NCBI GenBank assembly: GCA_951812925.1
Contig: OX638370.1
Coordinates: 106,158,897-106,222,896 of the forward strand
Length of the DNA stretch: 64,000 nt
Reading direction: 5' to 3'
From: Calliopum simillimum
Taxonomy: Eukaryota; Arthropoda; Insecta; Diptera; Lauxaniidae
The notes beneath the pieces are model-generated. The model made no database searches. It was not told where the DNA came from and worked only from the letters and a program-made list of their open reading frames with translations. Below, piece by piece: positions 13,231-25,989 of the stretch. Positions within the stretch are counted from its first letter, which is position 1. Each line of letters begins with the position of its first letter. The translations under genes were made by a program, and so were the position numbers.

Positions 13231-14329
13231 AAAAAACAGAATTGAATTTGATTTCGTTTTTGGATGAATATGAATGAAAATTTTTTAACATTTTCGAAAA
13301 GTTTTTGATTGGGGAATTTGTGTAGGTATTAATATAATCAATAAAATTGGAATATAAAAATAAATATTCTCTGTTAAAAGTAGAAAGTTATTTATATTCA
13401 AAACTTGTTTTTCCAATAAAAAAACCAAAACTTTTTTTAAAGTTTACTATTTATGGTAAGAGCGAGATTTTAATTTAATTTTTTTATTATGATAATGTTT
13501 CTGCGTCACTGGTACGAATTCAACTTTTTGAATTGAAAAATATGTAACAATAATTTCTTTTTCATCAGATAAATAAATTGTTGGCCTTGCAATTTTGCAC
13601 TGAACAGCAATCGAAAAAACAATAGGAATTCCATATGTTGGCTCTGTTGATTTTCAGTGTTTCCCTGCAGGACTTCGTTGTGTGTGCTTATAACTATATA
13701 CTCGTACATATATATAAACTCTTATATATATATTTTTAGTAGCTTGATTTGCGTACAATGAACACGCATTCATATGTGAGTACGAGTATAAATACAGAAC
13801 AATGAAGCATCCTGTTCACTAATTACTGCAACACAAAACATTATTCTCACACTTACATGGCATGCTGCGCACACTGAAAATACGAGGTTGGGCACTAATT
13901 ATGCTCGCACAAATATATGCACACTAACAAAAAATATAAACAGATACATGCAAATACATTAATAAATATATATGTGTGAATGTTTAGATGTACGGTTTTG
14001 TTTTGAGTGGAACCTTATTCATTGGAAAAATCAGAAAAAATTCTCTGAATAAATAAATATATTCAAGTCTTTAATAATTAAGATGAAATAACTTAAATCG
14101 AAAATTGTCATATTACACTTTGTAGAGATTAAAATACATGACCTGTTGAAGGAAGACCATAAAGACATATATTTGATGATTATACTATTCACCTCCGGCA
14201 GTAAGTATTCTCGCAAAGTCATTTTATGTGACCGTGCAGTAGAAAAAATACATTTACGAGTACAATTTAAAACAACTATATAATTAACTGCATCAAAAAT
14301 ACCAAAATTGTGATTTTGATTGACACTTT
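13231..14329. other. Intronic AT-rich DNA
   Basis: Short TA-rich microsatellite stretches lie near 13700-13735. Otherwise I see nothing. Confidence 0.5.
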
Positions 14330-14415
14330 GAAATGGTCTGCCTCTCATAAATACGCTGTGGAATGATCTGCCACTTAAATTATAAAATTTTCTAAAATAA
14401 ACTATTCTTCATCTT

Positions 14416-16304
14416 ATATCGCCACGTCAATGCTACATTCATGGGATAAGTAACCTATGATATTTTTCATGGTTTTGTGCATAATTCTGTTTAACCAGAA
14501 TTCTCTACAGCGGCACCATTGCAAAGTTATAAGAAAAAATTAACAAAGAAATGTCGAAATTCAGTGTAAGCTCAAATTTTTTAAAATATTGATATTATCT
14601 CAAAACTAGAAAATTAGATTTATATAATTGAATCGGTCATTTTTAAAAGGGGATATTAGTACAATCATTTGGGAGAAAAAAATGATGTTACCTGGAAAGT
14701 TTTGCGGGATTTCTGCAAATGAGTTATTTTATAGATTTCGATGTGCTCTTTCAGAATTTCAACTTTGCTACCTCGTATCGTGTTCGCTCGAGCCGCCATA
14801 TTGGAAAAATGGCGTCCAAAATCAGTTTTTTACAAATATCTCTTTAACGGTTATATTTAGAGAAAAATTTTTTAGGACAATGTTGTAGCTTATAAAATTT
14901 TCTATAAAAATGACCTTCGAATTGTTTTCGTACGACTTATAACTCAGGAGATATCTTTATTCAAAATTTTAGAAAAATTAGTAAATTGTGAATGCCACTT
15001 ATGAGAAGGCACAGTGATGTGTCAAGCTTATAATTACGATAACTTATGAACGGTGAGTTGCACGTTTAAAATAAAAACACTTTTTTATAGGGAATAACTT
15101 GCGCTACAAGGTACATATTACCTTTTTTTCATATCACGTATAGTTAAGGAGATATTTTCCCCACAAACATAAAATTTTGAAAAATAAAGTTTTTTCAAAA
15201 TGGCTCCTAAGCGGTTCGTCCTAAAAAAAAATTGTCCATGCATTTTGTAGAACGTTCAATTCCCTATAAGGGTCTCTTTGAGCTGTTTTTTCGTCAGACT
15301 TACCCTTCATGAGATATCGCGACTTGAAAATCATTCAAAATTGAACACAGTAGGGCGCATAGAACAATATTCAATTTTGAATGATTTTCAAGACGCTATA
15401 TCTCATGAAGGGTAAGTCTGACGAAAAAACAGCTCGAAGAGACCCTTATAGGAAATTGAACGTTCTACCAAATGCATAGACAATTTTTTTTTTAGGACGA
15501 ACCGCTTAGGAGCCATTTTGAAAAAACTTTATTTTTCAAAATTTTATGTTTGTGGGGAAAATATCTCCTTAACTATACGTGATATGAAAAAAAGGTAATA
15601 TGTACCTTGTAGCGCAAGTTATTCCCTATAAATAAATGTTTTTATTTTAAACGTGCAACTCACCGTTCATAAGTTATCGTAATTATAAGCTTGACACATC
15701 ACTGTGCCTTCTCATAAGTGGCATTCACAATTTACTAATTTTTCTAAAATTTTGAATAAAGATATCTCCTGAGTTATAAGTCGTACGAAAACAATTCGAA
15801 GGCTATTTTTATAGAAAATTTTATAAGCTACAACATTGTCCCAAAAAATTTTTCTCTAAATATAACCGTTAAAGAGATATTTGTAAAAAACTGATTTTGG
15901 ACGCCATTTTTCCAATATGGCGGCTCGAGCGAACACGATACGAGGTAGCAAAGTTGAAATTCTGAAAGAGCACATCGAAATCTATAAAATAACTCATTTG
16001 CAGAAATCCCGGGAAACTTTCCAGGTAAAACTACCAAATGACTGTACTATATGTGACAAAATTTAAGCTTGTGGCAAACTTAATAAAAACTCTCATAAGT
16101 TTGGTAAATCTTATTTTAATGCAATTTTAGTGATTGGGCTTAGCTAATATTGATATTAATTACTAATCTGCGTACTTAGAAAACACATAGACCAACCAGC
16201 GCCATTGCCACAGTGGCACAAAAGCACAAAAACAATTTTCGGCCGAGCGATACATATCCCCTTTTAAAAATGACAGATTCAATTGTAGCATTGACGCGGC
16301 AATA
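14416..16304. mobile_element. Large foldback element, ~1.9 kb
   Basis: There is near-perfect inverted symmetry about 15357. The left arm ends ...TCATTCAAAATTGA (15344), the right arm starts TCAATTTTGAATGA (15371), and the spacer is 26 bp. The arms hold mirror ORFs (14628-14888 plus, 15828-16037 minus). These encode the same LFYRFRCALSEFQLCY peptide, so they are not genes. The arms continue outward to GCCACGTCAATGCTACA (14421) and its complement TGTAGCATTGACGCGGC (16284-16300). Each arm has one private insertion of about 190-200 bp (about 14437-14626 left, about 16051-16253 right). The insertion site is in the TCTGCC satellite. I could not fix a target-site duplication. Confidence 0.85.
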
Positions 16305-16583
16305 TTTAAAAATGATCTGTCACTCCAAACGCAATATTTTATTATAACAGACTAGTCTGCCTCTCAAAAATATTCCCTGAATGGGAATGCTACTTAAAGT
16401 ATAAAATTTGCTGCCCAAAATTAATAAAATAGTCTCCCTGTGATATTTTGAAATAGTCTGTTTCTTACAAGTAAGTTCCAAAATAGTCTGTTTTTGTTAT
16501 TATAAACAGACTGCCTCTCAAAGATACGCTGCGAAGTGATCTGGTACTTAAATTATATATTATCTGCATGTCAAAACAGTATA

Positions 16584-17903
16584 CGAGGGGCCTAACAAAA
16601 GTTCGCTTAGTAGAGTTGAAAAAAACAAGACACAAAATTTTTGAAATTTATAACTTTATTCTTCATCTGTTTGTATTTTTTCAACGTAGTCGCCATTTAT
16701 TTTGATATATTTTTGAAGTCGATAGATCCATCTTGAAAAACAGTCTTCAAAATCGGCTTTTTGCAGTTTTGCAATTTCATCATTAACCGCATTTATTATC
16801 TCCTCATTGCTGTTGAAGACTCTCCCTCTCAAATTTTTTTTTATTTTTGGAAACAACCAGAAGTCACAAGATCTGGGGAATAAGGTGCGGGACGAATTTC
16901 TTCGATGCCTGAAAGCGCAATAAAATCGGTCGTTTTTTCAGCAGTGTGCGCTGGCGCATTATCGTGATGTAGAAAGTAGCGGCATAGCTATTTTTTTTTT
17001 TGGGCGTTTCCCAATAAATTTTGGAAGACTTCTGGTAAACAGGTTTCAGTATACCACTTAGCAGTAACTGCCTGACTTTTTCCAAAGGAATAGCAGCTAC
17101 AACTTTCTCTCTGGTGAAGTAAACTGACATCATTACTTTTGTTGCTGATTTTTTTTTTGCTTTAATTTAACAGGTGGACTTGCACTTTCTGGGCTCCATA
17201 CCATGGATTGTTGTTTGGTTTCAGAGTCGTACTTCTAAATCCATGCTTTATCACCTGTTACAATTTTTTTGAAGGTGTTAGACTCTCCGTTTTTGAATTT
17301 TTCAAGAAAATACCTAGGAAAACGCATATATGCCTCTTTTTGAGCATCACTTAAAATTCTTGGAACCCATCGTGCAGATTTCTCCGCGTATCCAAGATCA
17401 TTTTTTAATATTTGCGATATAGCCATGGCATTCAAGACCAGTTCCTCAGCAATGATTTCCTGGGTTTATCTTGGATCTTCGTCAATTTTAGACTTAACCA
17501 GATCTTCGCATTCATAATCAGTTGAAGATTTTGGGCGGCCTTCTCGAGGTTCGTCCTCTACAGAAAAATTATATGTCTGGAATCTTTGGGACCACTTTGA
17601 AATAGTCACGAGGGATGGCGCATTAACTTCAAATGCTATTTGACATTCATTAAATATTTTCATAGGCTTGAGCTTACGTCGAAATCCAAAAAGAATAGCA
17701 AACCGAATCTCTTGCTGCGTTGGCACTGGAATATCTGCTGACATTGTTTCACGAATTTTACGTTTTCTTCTCTCCATTTTGACCGATCTTTCTGAAAATT
17801 AAAATGATATATCGTAAGACTATAACAAATAATACGCAATTTTTTGATTTACTAAAAATTTATAACATGACGCCAACTAAGCGAACTTTTGTTAGGCCCT
17901 ACG
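16584..17903 (-). mobile_element. mariner element, 1320 bp, inactive
   Basis: The 28-bp terminal inverted repeats at 16584-16611 and 17876-17903 match at 26 of 28 positions; the core is GGGCCTAACAAAAGTTCGC. They are flanked by TA on each side (16582-16583 and 17904-17905), the canonical Tc1/mariner target duplication. Length is typical of mariner (about 1.3 kb). The transposase is on the minus strand and broken. It sits inside the TCTGCC satellite. Confidence 0.95.
16656..17777 (-). pseudogene. mariner transposase, degenerate (DD34D family)
   Basis: This is the cut-and-paste transposase of the 16584-17903 element. The reading frame starts at 17777 (MERRKRKIRE). The N-terminal helix-turn-helix region includes ISKWSQRFQTYNFSVEDEP and REGRP, the linker typical of mariners. 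The first catalytic Asp is in TGDKAWI (about 17235-17252), which runs into an in-frame TAG. A frameshift follows, before MMSVYFTREKV (17133). The second Asp is in HDNAPAH (16946-16966), in a frame different from the open one. The third Asp of the DD34D triad, exactly 35 codons on, is Gly: DLVTSG (16856-16873) where active copies have DLAPSD. Another frameshift precedes FPKIKKNLRG. It cannot encode an active enzyme. Confidence 0.93.
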
Positions 17904-18860
17904 TAGTGTTCTTTTCTTGTTATCTTAAAAACATCTGCTTCTTAAAAATATCTTGTGAAAAGGTTCACCCTTAGCATTATAAGATTTGCAGCTCCAAAAA
18001 TAGTATGTTTTTTCCTTGACATTTTGAGATGATCTGCTTTTAAAAGTAAATACTAAAAGTGTTTACTTATGTTATTATGAAATGGTCTGTCACTTCAAAA
18101 AAAACACTATGTTATGATCTGCTATACAAATTCGAAAACTGTTAGCTGCTAAAAGTAAAACTTATAATGGTCTGCCTCTTTAAAGTATGTAGTGAAACGT
18201 TGAATTTTGTGATTTTATTATAGTCTGCCTCTCAAAAACATACCTTGTAATGGTCTGCCACTCAAGTTATAAGGTTTGCTGCCTCAAAAATTTCATAATG
18301 TCCATTCTGTGTCATTTTGAAATGATCGGTCTATCAAAAATATGTAAATGAAATTGAAATGGTCTGCCGTTAAAAATAAATACTACAAAAGTTTACTTTT
18401 AAAATTATAATTTGGTCTGCCACTCCAAAAATTACTATTTAATGGTCTGCCATTCAAATTCAAAAACTGTCAGCTTCTAAAAGTAAAATTTATCATGGTC
18501 TGCTTCTCAAAGGTATGAAATGAAACATTGTATTTTGGCATTTTAGTATAATCTGTTTCTTAGAAATATAGTATGGAATAGTCTGCCACTCAAATTATAA
18601 AACTTAGCACCCCAAAAATGTTAAAATGTTTTTTATGTTGCATTTTAAAATGGTTTGACACTCAAAAATATATATTAAAATATAATTTTTTCTTTTTACG
18701 GAATGGTCTGCCGCTCCAAAATATAGTTCTCAATGATCTGCCATTCAAACTAGAAGATTGTTTGATTCTAAAAATGCATTTTTTAATGGTCTGCCTTGCC
18801 ATTTAAACAAAATCTGTAACTCAGAAATTAAATTAATGATGATCTGAAACTGACATCATA

Positions 18861-20127
18861 AAATAGTATATCTCTATAAAGCATTTTTTTTTTTTTTTAA
18901 ATCATTAGGAATATGTAAGAAGCTAAGCATTAGAAAATTGCTTAGAACTACTTTTAACTCTTTATTTTCTTTTCAGAGTAGAGTTTGCCCACGCTTGGAG
19001 CCTTATATAAAGTGCTAAAATATTAAATTTGTAAGCATTTAAAGCAAGGCACACCCTAACACAAATGTGTTTATTTGCGTATTTACTAAAATATATACTA
19101 GTGTGTATAGCTGTAAATGCAAATGTGTGTGTATGCAGAAAATGCAATAATAATGCTAGCCTTAAACTAATTAAACACATCCTTCCGGGTTGTTGCATTG
19201 TAAAACTAATTTAAGTCCTAACAGTGTTTGTATGTATTAGTTACGCTCTCTAAGCGTGCATTTGCACTTTGTGTGTGTGTAGCTTCTCTCTTTGCATGTG
19301 TTGGTATTTGTTAAGCAAATAGAAAATGAAATTAAACAATTTATGTATGCAAATATTTACAAGGATTAAACAAATAATTAATTTATACAAACACAAATAT
19401 AAACAAATAAGCAGAGCAACAGCAGCAACAACAACAATAACTGCAGTTAGTGTAGAAGGCATAAGAATCAGCATCGCGCTTAGCTCACACATACACACAC
19501 ATAGGCTCTACCTCTCTCTCTCTATCTATCGTGCTGTTGCAAAAGAGCCTAGCTGACTGACTGGTTGACTGAAATTAAATTATTTGCTGCATAGTTTGCG
19601 GCTGTTTGCATAAGGTAAGAAATTGTGTTTATTTATGAGTATGTAATATAGTAAATTGTATATGTAGCTGTGTAGTTGTGTACTGTTGTATTTGTCTTAA
19701 TACAAAACATGTAGATACTAAGCTAAAGGATTTACAAATGAAATTGAAAGTTAATCGCATGAAAATGTTCCACACACACACACACAGAGATAAAGAAATT
19801 GTGGAAAATAGAAAAACCTTATAAACAACTTGAAAGCTTAATAATGTGGAATAATTAAATGCAATAAAGACCTAAAATTATGCAAGGCTTTTTGTGTGCG
19901 TACAATTAAAGCGCAAAGGTAATTTTGATGTTGCAGTTAAAGGATTTGTGTACGAATTCTTGCTTTTTTCGCTTGTTTTTGATGTGGAAGGATAATAATG
20001 ATATTAATTAGAGAAATAATTGCGATGTTTGTGAAGTAAAAAATGTTTATTCTTTCTGCTTTTTGGCATTTCATTTGCAATGTTGCTTCTACTAAAAAAT
20101 TCTTTAGCTAAAAATTTGAGCACTTAC
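18861..20127. other. Intronic DNA with CA-type microsatellites
   Basis: CA-rich runs occur near 19488-19502 and 19772-19790, and a CAACAG-rich patch near 19416-19440. I see no exon other than the one beginning at 20128. Confidence 0.5.
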
Positions 20128-20252
20128 CTCGCTATCTTCAAACATTGGACTATCACTTGCGTCCAAATTGTTATCGCCTTTTGCATCGGGATTTATGCCG
20201 CCTGCCATCCATAATTTCTTCCAATCGTTATCGGTTAATATTGATTTTTGAT
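20128..20252 (-). CDS. dpr12: Dpr12-like protein, coding exon 2 (N-terminal linker)
   Basis: This 125-nt exon has an acceptor ...TTTTACAG (20253 side) and a strong donor GAG|GTAAGTG (20127 side). It completes the split Asp codon left by the previous exon (phase 1) and adds 41 codons, ending on a full codon. The peptide contains TDNDWKKLWMAGGINPD and the acidic ending SDSPMFEDSE. It forms residues 36-77, between signal peptide and first Ig domain. This region is exposed and poorly ordered in Dpr proteins. The frame joins cleanly both to the signal-peptide exon and to the Ig exon, which is the main proof that it is real. No stop or frameshift is seen. Confidence 0.85.
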
Positions 20253-20847
20253 CTGTAAAACAAAAATTTGTTATCAGTGATGTAGATATAAGCAAATACT
20301 AGTGAAAGTAGGGTAAATATAAAATAATAATAGTTAATTCAGTTGTCAACAGCATTGTTGGTAGTACAACATTATCTACAACAACTGAAAATTGATTGCA
20401 ACTCTTGCTGAGTGCCATGAATAAAATAAATTTTATATGCGCTGTTAAGCGATAGCAAATCTACGCAATGTCACCAAATTAGGTAGCCGCCAGAGTAGCA
20501 CACACTTTAAAATTTTGAATTTCCTTAACTTTCCACGCTTTGCGCAAAATGGCATTGAATAGAAGTTTCTCTAGGGCTCATTATTTGCATCAATAAGAAT
20601 CTTTTTCATAAGATTATCAAAAGTCTTTGGACTATCGTCTACACAGAGCTTCACAATTCGGAAGAAAGTAGAAAAAATGGAAAAAATTCATTATCACTCC
20701 AATATAAAATTACATACCAAGCAAAAGAAGCCAAATCAGGTAATACCGATAAAGACACAGTCTCTTTAAGAAAAGAATGGACTGATTTAAAGACAACATA
20801 CTGCAGAGTGAACGGCCAAATCACATCAAAAAATGGTGATTATCAAA
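20253..20847. other. Intronic DNA, nothing recognised
   Basis: AT-rich, with no element ends or coding sequence visible. Confidence 0.5.
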
Positions 20848-21415
20848 AACATCCAAAAAAAAAAAACATCCAAAAAATCATCCAAAAATAAAAACATCCA
20901 AAAAAAATCATTTAAAAATAAAAACATCCGAAAAACCTCCAAAACTAAAAACATCCAAAAAAAACATACAAAAATTAAAACATCCAAAAAAACATCCAAA
21001 AAAACATCCAAAATTAAAAACATCCAAAAAAGCTCCAAAAATAAAAACACCTAAAAATAAAAAAAAATTCAAAACAAAACATCCGAAATCAAAAACATCC
21101 AAAAATAAAAACATCAAAGAAAAAATTATCCGCAAATAAAAACATCCAATCAAAAAATTACCAAAAATAAAAATCTAACTAAAAAATCATCGATTTTATT
21201 AAATTCAGTTAAATTATTTTGATGGAAAATGAGTTTTGGACATTTTTTTATTTGATATTTTTTTATTGGATGTTTTTATTTTTGAATTTTTTTCTGTTTT
21301 TTGGACGTTTTTATTTTTAGATGTTTTTTTGGATGTGTTTTTCTTGGATTATTTTATTTTTGGATGATTTTCATTGGTTGTTTTTATTTCTGGATGTTTT
21401 TATTAGATATTTTTG
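20848..21415. repeat. Inverted pair of AAAAACATCCAAAAATA arrays
   Basis: From 20848 to about 21170 the plus strand repeats variants of AAAAACATCCAAAAATA. From about 21236 to 21415 it repeats the reverse complement (TATTTTTGGATGTTTTT). A non-repetitive spacer of about 65 bp lies between. The whole could fold into a long A/T-rich hairpin. ORFs here (runs of K, S, N, or FLDVF) are artefacts. Confidence 0.85.
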
Positions 21416-22009
21416 AATGCGCTTTTCTCAGTATTATAGCTTTCTATTTATACTCTGGTGATTTCCTAATCCTTTACTATATTTTCCAATATCATAAACG
21501 ATTCAATGAAATATAAACCCTTGAACAACATGAAATGACTGTAGGCAACATGTAGCTACCAATATCAGCGCTACTTCTGAGCTGCATTCTCTGTATTGAT
21601 GTCGATAAATATGATGACTATGACGATGATGATGGTGATGATGTTGATAAAATGCGGCGTTTTCTTTTTTTTTAATGTTTTATTAAGTTGGTGAAAAATT
21701 ACAACATCGTGTTGAGAGGTGTAAGCTTTCGAATATTGTGTTTGCTATTTATTAAAAATAAATATTTTGCTTAAAAAAGAATGTAAAATAAAGGACGATA
21801 AGCAAAATTTTTTAAGGAATAAGCAGATGATATTAAAAGATTTTTTTAAAGAAACTTTTGCAAACTTTGTCTTATAAATAGATTCGGAGAAAAAACCTTG
21901 TTTCTGTTGCAGACTCAAAAGCATTTCACAATTTTGAGTAATTTACCTAAACAAACTATTGATAGTTACATGCTTAAGGCATTGATTTATTTCTTATCAA
22001 TGTTCACTG
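21416..22009. other. Intronic DNA, nothing recognised
   Basis: A GATGATGATG-like trinucleotide run lies at about 21610-21650. Otherwise it is plain AT-rich sequence. Confidence 0.5.
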
Positions 22010-23605
22010 GACTCGATAGATTTTGGAATAATGTACAAGGGTGTCGATAGATTTTCAGATAATGTGGCTCACAATCGATAATTTTTTTTGTCCATGTACC
22101 CAGAAGTCGATAGAATCAAAAGATTTTTGGATAATTTTTTTTGTCCATGTACCCAGAAGTCGATAGAATCAAAAGATTTTTGGATATGTACCCAGGCATC
22201 GAAATATTTTTGAATAATCAGACAAATCAATAGATTTTCGAATAATGTGTAAAGGCATCATGAGATTTTCGGATATTTGCACTTGACTGTCGAAAGGATT
22301 TTAGGGGTAATGTATACGGTCATTGAAATATTTTTGAACAATGTACACGGGCCGGGTTAGATTTTTCGATAATGCTCTCTATCAATATATTTTCAGATAG
22401 TGCGTACGGGCTTCAATAAATTTTTGGACATATGTGTTTGATCATCGATAGTTTTTCGAATAATGTACCGTACCCGCATATCGAAAGGCTTTTGGACAAT
22501 TTACCCGATAATAGAAAAAACTGTTGGGTAGGGAAGAGCTATATTTTTGGATAATGTTCGCAGGTACCGATAGACTTTAAGTAGTTGTACCCAGACATCG
22601 ATAGGTTTTTGGATAAGATACTCGGTAGTATATATATCTTTGAATATTGTGTCCTATCACCGATATACACAAGCATCGAAGATTTTTGGAATTATATGTT
22701 TAGGGTTAGATTTTTGAACAATGCTCTATATCAGTAGATTTCGGATAATGTACACGGTCATCAAAAGGATTTTGGACACTGCACTTACCTGGGTAACAAA
22801 AGATTTTTGGATAATGTACCCGCGCATCGATAAATTTTTGTACAGTAAACCTAGACAACGATAGACTTCGGATAGTTTACCCGAGCATCAATAGACTTTT
22901 GTACAATATACCTGGGCCACTATAGTTTTTTGGAAAATTTTACCGGCTATCAATAGATTTTTGGATAATGTTCCTGAGTATAAATAGGTTTTCGGTTAAC
23001 GCACCCGAGCATCAGTAGATTTTTGAAAGATGCACCTGCACAACGATATAGACTTGGATAATGTACCCGGATAATGGATTTTTATGATTTGAAGCTGGCC
23101 AACAAAAGATTTTTGATAATGTACTCGTACATCAACATATCTTTTATAAAATGTACATGGTTTTTGATAGATTTTTGTACAATATAACTTGGCAGCAATT
23201 GAAAAGTGTAACCAAACATCAAAAGATTTTTGTGATTGGAATCTGGGCAATGATCGATTATTGATCCAATCATCGACAGTCTTTTGTGCAGTGAACCTGG
23301 GAAGCGCTACATTTTTAGACAATGTACCTTGGCAACGATAGAATTTTGGAAAGTGTATCCGGACATCAATAGAATTTTTTGATTTTAGCCTGGGCAAGGT
23401 TAGATTTTTGGATAATCTATCCGGGCATCGACAGATTATCGGATTTTTTAGACGGGCATCAATAAATTTTTTGTACAATTCACCAGGGATAGACTTTTGG
23501 ATTTTGTATCCGAGCATCGATAGATTTTTGAATAAAATAACTAAAGTAGTTATCGATAGACTTTCGTTTGTTGTAACCAAACATCGATTATATTTTTTAC
23601 AATAT
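22010..23605 (+). repeat. ~31-bp minisatellite (CATCGATAGATTTTTGGATAATGTACCCGGG)
   Basis: About 45-50 degenerate units have the consensus halves CATCGATAGATTTTTG and GATAATGTACCCGGG. The spacing wobbles between 28 and 40 bp. One stretch is recent: a perfect 53-bp tandem duplication has copies at 22083-22135 and 22136-22188. The 194-codon minus ORF at 22996-23580 lies wholly inside and is spurious. Confidence 0.88.
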
Positions 23606-25396
23606 AAGAGCCCAGGAAAAAAGTTTTAATATTCTAGTCCTAGTCCTAATTCATTCCAATTCAATTGGTATGTCTTCACTTTTAATACATAAGTTCACAA
23701 AATTTTGAACAATAACAAGCCAAGCAAAACCCTTTTTCCTTGAAAGACATTAAAATATAGCAAAATATCCCTTTCAATGACTTTATTGGAAATGCTTTTA
23801 TTGCGTTTATTGATATTTCAATGAACTCCAGAAACACACACAAACTCACTTTATAAAGTATTTCTATACATATTTACACATAGGTATACATGTATGGGTA
23901 AAACAAGTGGAATAAACAAAATCCAAAATTAAAAGCCTGTCAAAACTCTTATACGTTCGCGTTCTTGTTGAACCAACAAGCCAACATCGAAAACCATACA
24001 CCAAACCAAGTTGGCCTAAAAGCAAGAACAACAAGGTCAAATGACATAAAATGGTTTCGCAATAAACACACGCACACACATACATGAACAACGCTTCAGA
24101 ACTCATAAAAATCGTTTTTCTGGTTTTTGGTTCTTTTGTTGATTTTTTTTTTTTGTTTGTAGCATTTTTGCCTACTGGATTTTTACATTTTTTCGTGCGA
24201 TGTTACTTTGTAAGCCGCTAGAGTCCTTTTTACTCTCACTCCCAAGCGTTCTTATCTCTCCTTCTGGCAATGAATGTACTTAATCCAAAAGGACATCGTT
24301 CACATATGCGCAGCATTGTGTGTGTGTGGCTGTGTGTTTAACGTAACCGCAGTATAACTACATATGTGTGCGTGCTCTTTGTTTGTATGTTTTTGTTTAT
24401 TGGTATTTATGGCACAAGTTATGACCCAGCGTAGCGTACAGCAATACTTTATCGCTTTTATAGCGATTTTTTGTTGTTTTTTTTTTCATTCTTTCTTTTT
24501 TTTTCTTTGACTGTATGTATATTTTTAGCTGCACAATAAATTCATAGCAGCATTTTAGGCGTGAGATTATTATTACTAAGCTTAAGGAGCTGCTAAGTGC
24601 TAAAAAGCGTGCAATCGAAATTAATTAAAGAAAACAATGTTTGCATGCGCAAATTGAATTAAAACGCAGCCTTAAGAGCCTGAATTTTGGAATTTAAAAA
24701 GAAATTCATCATACGACCTGTTGTAAGCGGAGTGCAAAGCAAAACTTGAGTGTCGATTTCTGTTCATGATTTCAAAGATTTATGGTGACAAAGTCAAACA
24801 ATTTATACACAAAAGCAAATTTCTTTAGAAAATTTTATGTGTTATAGACTTAGCATGTTTGTGACTTTGAAAGTATAAGCTGACATATTGAAATTCAAAT
24901 TTAATCTGGGCCGTACAGTAATAACGTATGTTTAGGAAAATTTCATACATCTTCGTCTCGCAGTTTCAAAGATATGAAGAATTTTGTACAAAAAGAATGA
25001 AAAAGACAGACTGATAATACATTCGATTATATTCTGGGCGAGACCGAAGGAGTTTTGGAGTCAAATATGCCCTAAAGATTTATAGGATAAGATTACAATT
25101 ACTGGAAAAAAATTAGTTCTCGAGTTACGGACCTTTTAATATCCCAGGCAAGGCCGAAAAAATTTCGAATTAAATTTTTTTCTGGATCCCTACCCGATAA
25201 AATACTTTTGATAGAAAAAATTTATGCCAATGATCTTCTTTTGCACGCACAACGCGCAATCTGCGCCCGAAAAAAAAATAGTCCATAGCAACTGCGCAAG
25301 AAGCTAAGCAACTATAAATATTCTTTTGTGAAACTTAGTAGTAAGTAGGTACTTAAGTATGATTTATATAGGCTTGAAAATATAATGACACTCTAC
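23606..25396. other. Intronic DNA with CA/GT microsatellites
   Basis: Short CA or GT runs occur near 24066-24080 and 24318-24336, and poly-T near 24480. No gene is visible. Confidence 0.5.
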
Positions 25397-25989
25397 ATAA
25401 GGTTACGAAACTTTTAGGAGGTGATAGAAGACACCTAGACTAACAAAAAATTGCATTTGGGGGGGTCTTAAATTTACCCCTAAGAAGTTACCGGGTTAAA
25501 ACTGATTGTCTGACTTGTTTAGTTTAGTTTAGTTTATTGCTTCTTAACAGTTTTAGCATATAAGAAAACAAAATTCTTTTAAATTCAATCAAATTTGTAT
25601 ATAAATTAATAATTAATTGTTTCAAAATAAATAAATATTAATATTACATTGCTAAATAATTAAATAAAAACATTAAAAGATGTATAATATAGTAAAAGAT
25701 AAATATTTAAAAATAAGGATAGTGGTAGAAAAAGGCATTTTTAGAGATCCAAAACCCTACAAAACACACACATTATCTGAAAGCTCCTGCAATTAACTAA
25801 AACTCTGCCATAAAAATGTTTTCTCTAAAACGTTAGAGTGATCCAAGAAATTTTTTTTTCTGAAACAAGTCAGAAAATCAGTTTTAACCCTATAACTCCT
25901 CAGTGGTACATTTTAGACCCCCCCTCCAGGTGCAATTTTTTGTTAGTCTAGGTTTCTTCTATAACCACCCAGAAGCTTTGTAACCTTAT
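25397..25989. mobile_element. Foldback MITE-like element, ~0.6 kb
   Basis: The left arm reads ATAAGGTTACGAAA...CACCTAGACTAACAAAAAATTGCA...GGGGGGTC. The right arm is its complement: GACCCCCCCT...TGCAATTTTTTGTTAGTCTAGG...GTAACCTTAT. A second paired block is AGTTAC/TAACTC with GGTTAAAACTGAT/ATCAGTTTTAACCC. The centre is AT-rich. Outer ends and target duplication are uncertain, and no ORF is seen. Confidence 0.75.

Larger units (their letters stand above)
14330..18860. repeat. Degenerate TCTGCC(A/T)CTCAAA satellite, interrupted by two insertions
   Basis: The array is seen at 14330-14400, 16305-16583 and 17906-18860. The motif (A/T)GGTCTGCCACTCAAA and variants recur every 40-60 bp. A larger unit is visible: the block with CTGCCACTCAA(G/A)TTATAA starts at 18253 and again at 18581 (328 bp), with a diverged relative at 17963 (290 bp earlier). 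The array is old and split by a foldback (14416-16304) and a mariner (16584-17903). Confidence 0.8.
12468..20127 (-). other. Dpr12-like intron, 7660 bp
   Basis: It runs from the donor GTAAGTG (20121-20127, read on the minus strand) to the acceptor ...CATTACAG (12468). It contains the 18-bp array, the TCTGCC satellite, a large foldback and a mariner copy. The flanking coding phases agree (0/0). Confidence 0.8.

Noticed and set aside
14628..16037. Two similar ORFs sharing LFYRFRCALSEFQLCY, a possible gene pair
   Set aside because: They are the mirrored arms of one foldback, extend with non-coding identity on both sides, and match no family I know.
22996..23580. 194-codon minus ORF
   Set aside because: It lies wholly inside the 31-bp minisatellite and its residues follow the repeat.
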